A stretch of DNA of 7,176 nucleotides. Origin: Bacteroidales bacterium UBA3868. Lineage in GTDB: Bacteria; Bacteroidota; Bacteroidia; Bacteroidales; WCHB1-69. Both the position numbers and the translations under genes were made by a program. Positions 7,004-7,176 of this stretch are shown here, piece by piece. The notes below the pieces were generated by a model that worked only from the letters and a program-made list of their open reading frames with translations, was not told the origin of the DNA and did no database searches. Position 1 is the first letter of the stretch; each line of letters starts with the position of its first letter. The DNA lies in the NCBI GenBank assembly GCA_002392325.1, contig DGGS01000083.1:1-7176 (forward strand). The letters are read 5' to 3'.

Positions 7004-7088
7004 AACTATAATTTTAATGAACAATTAAGTTTTGTTAATTTTAGAAAATTTTAATAGAAAAATTCCGTAATAATTAATTATTGATAGT

Positions 7089-7118
7089 AAAAAAAAACGA
7101 GTGAAAAAAAATCACTCG
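7089..7118 (-). terminator. Rho-independent terminator of the tRNA transcript
   Basis: CGAGTGA (7098-7104) pairs with TCACTCG (7112-7118) around a 7-nt loop that is all A on the plus strand (all U in the minus-strand RNA). On the minus strand it is followed by nine T (complement of 7089-7097). It lies 9 bp past the tRNA 3' end and separates that transcript from the T9SS-cargo gene. Confidence 0.85.
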
Positions 7119-7127
7119 ATTGTTTTG

Positions 7128-7176
7128 CGGAGAGGGCGAGATTCGAACTCGCGGTCGGTTATTAGCCGAACACACG
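7128..7176 (-). tRNA. 3' part of a class II tRNA, probably tRNA-Ser (5' half outside window)
   Basis: Read on the minus strand the segment ends in a tRNA 3' half. The T arm is GCGAG-TTCGAAT-CTCGC (7136-7152), followed by the acceptor strand CCTCTCC (7129-7135) and discriminator G (7128). Before the T arm is a variable-arm hairpin with a TCGG/CCGA stem (7155-7158 and 7166-7169), so this is a long-arm (class II) tRNA: Ser, Leu or Tyr. Discriminator G and the GGAGAGG-type acceptor implied by CCTCTCC favour Ser, since Leu and Tyr normally have A. The anticodon lies beyond the window edge, so the isoacceptor is unknown. CCA is not encoded (G is followed by CAA), so the 3' end must be added enzymatically. 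Confidence 0.85.

Noticed and set aside
7004..7024. TTG start extending the T9SS-cargo protein by seven residues
   Set aside because: It would put MFIKIIV before a typical MKRF signal-peptide start; ATG at 7001-7003 is far more plausible.
7098..7176. Integration (att) site at the tRNA 3' end
   Set aside because: No integrase gene and no repeat of the tRNA 3' sequence is seen in the window; the adjacent inverted repeat is explained as a terminator.

Overview
The window looks like chromosomal DNA from an anaerobic member of the Bacteroidota, probably of Bacteroidales type. Four things point there: two secreted proteins with C-terminal type IX secretion (T9SS) sorting domains, a eukaryote-like GT3 glycogen synthase, start codons with AT-rich leaders and no clear Shine-Dalgarno sequence, and a TAnnTTTG promoter element of Bacteroidota type. 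The tRNA at the right edge also lacks an encoded CCA end, which fits. No genus can be named from the sequence alone.

Layout from left to right. (1) The 3' end of a large surface or secreted protein gene (+), with a repeat-module remnant and a T9SS sorting domain. (2) A bidirectional hairpin terminator. (3) A convergent gene (-) for the alpha subunit of an acetate/acetoacetate-type CoA-transferase (AtoD family), with no beta subunit next to it. (4) A short AT-rich divergent promoter region. (5) A 4.2 kb gene (+) encoding one polypeptide that joins a GT3 glycogen synthase to a GT35 alpha-glucan phosphorylase. (6) A thiamine pyrophosphokinase gene (+) 38 bp downstream, probably in the same transcript. 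(7) A GC-rich palindromic terminator serving mainly the gene to its right. (8) A small secreted protein gene (-) with signal peptide and T9SS sorting domain. (9) The 3' part of a class II tRNA, most likely tRNA-Ser (-), with its own terminator, cut by the window edge.

The central feature is the synthase-phosphorylase fusion. One chain carries the enzyme that extends alpha-1,4-glucan from a sugar nucleotide and the enzyme that removes glucose from it as glucose-1-phosphate. Key motifs of both halves are present, so both are predicted to be active. The synthase half lacks the arginine-rich helix used for glucose-6-phosphate activation in eukaryotic GT3 enzymes. The other genes are ordinary housekeeping or surface genes. 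No mobile element, CRISPR array, prophage or defence system is visible. No stretch longer than 300 bases lacks a gene.
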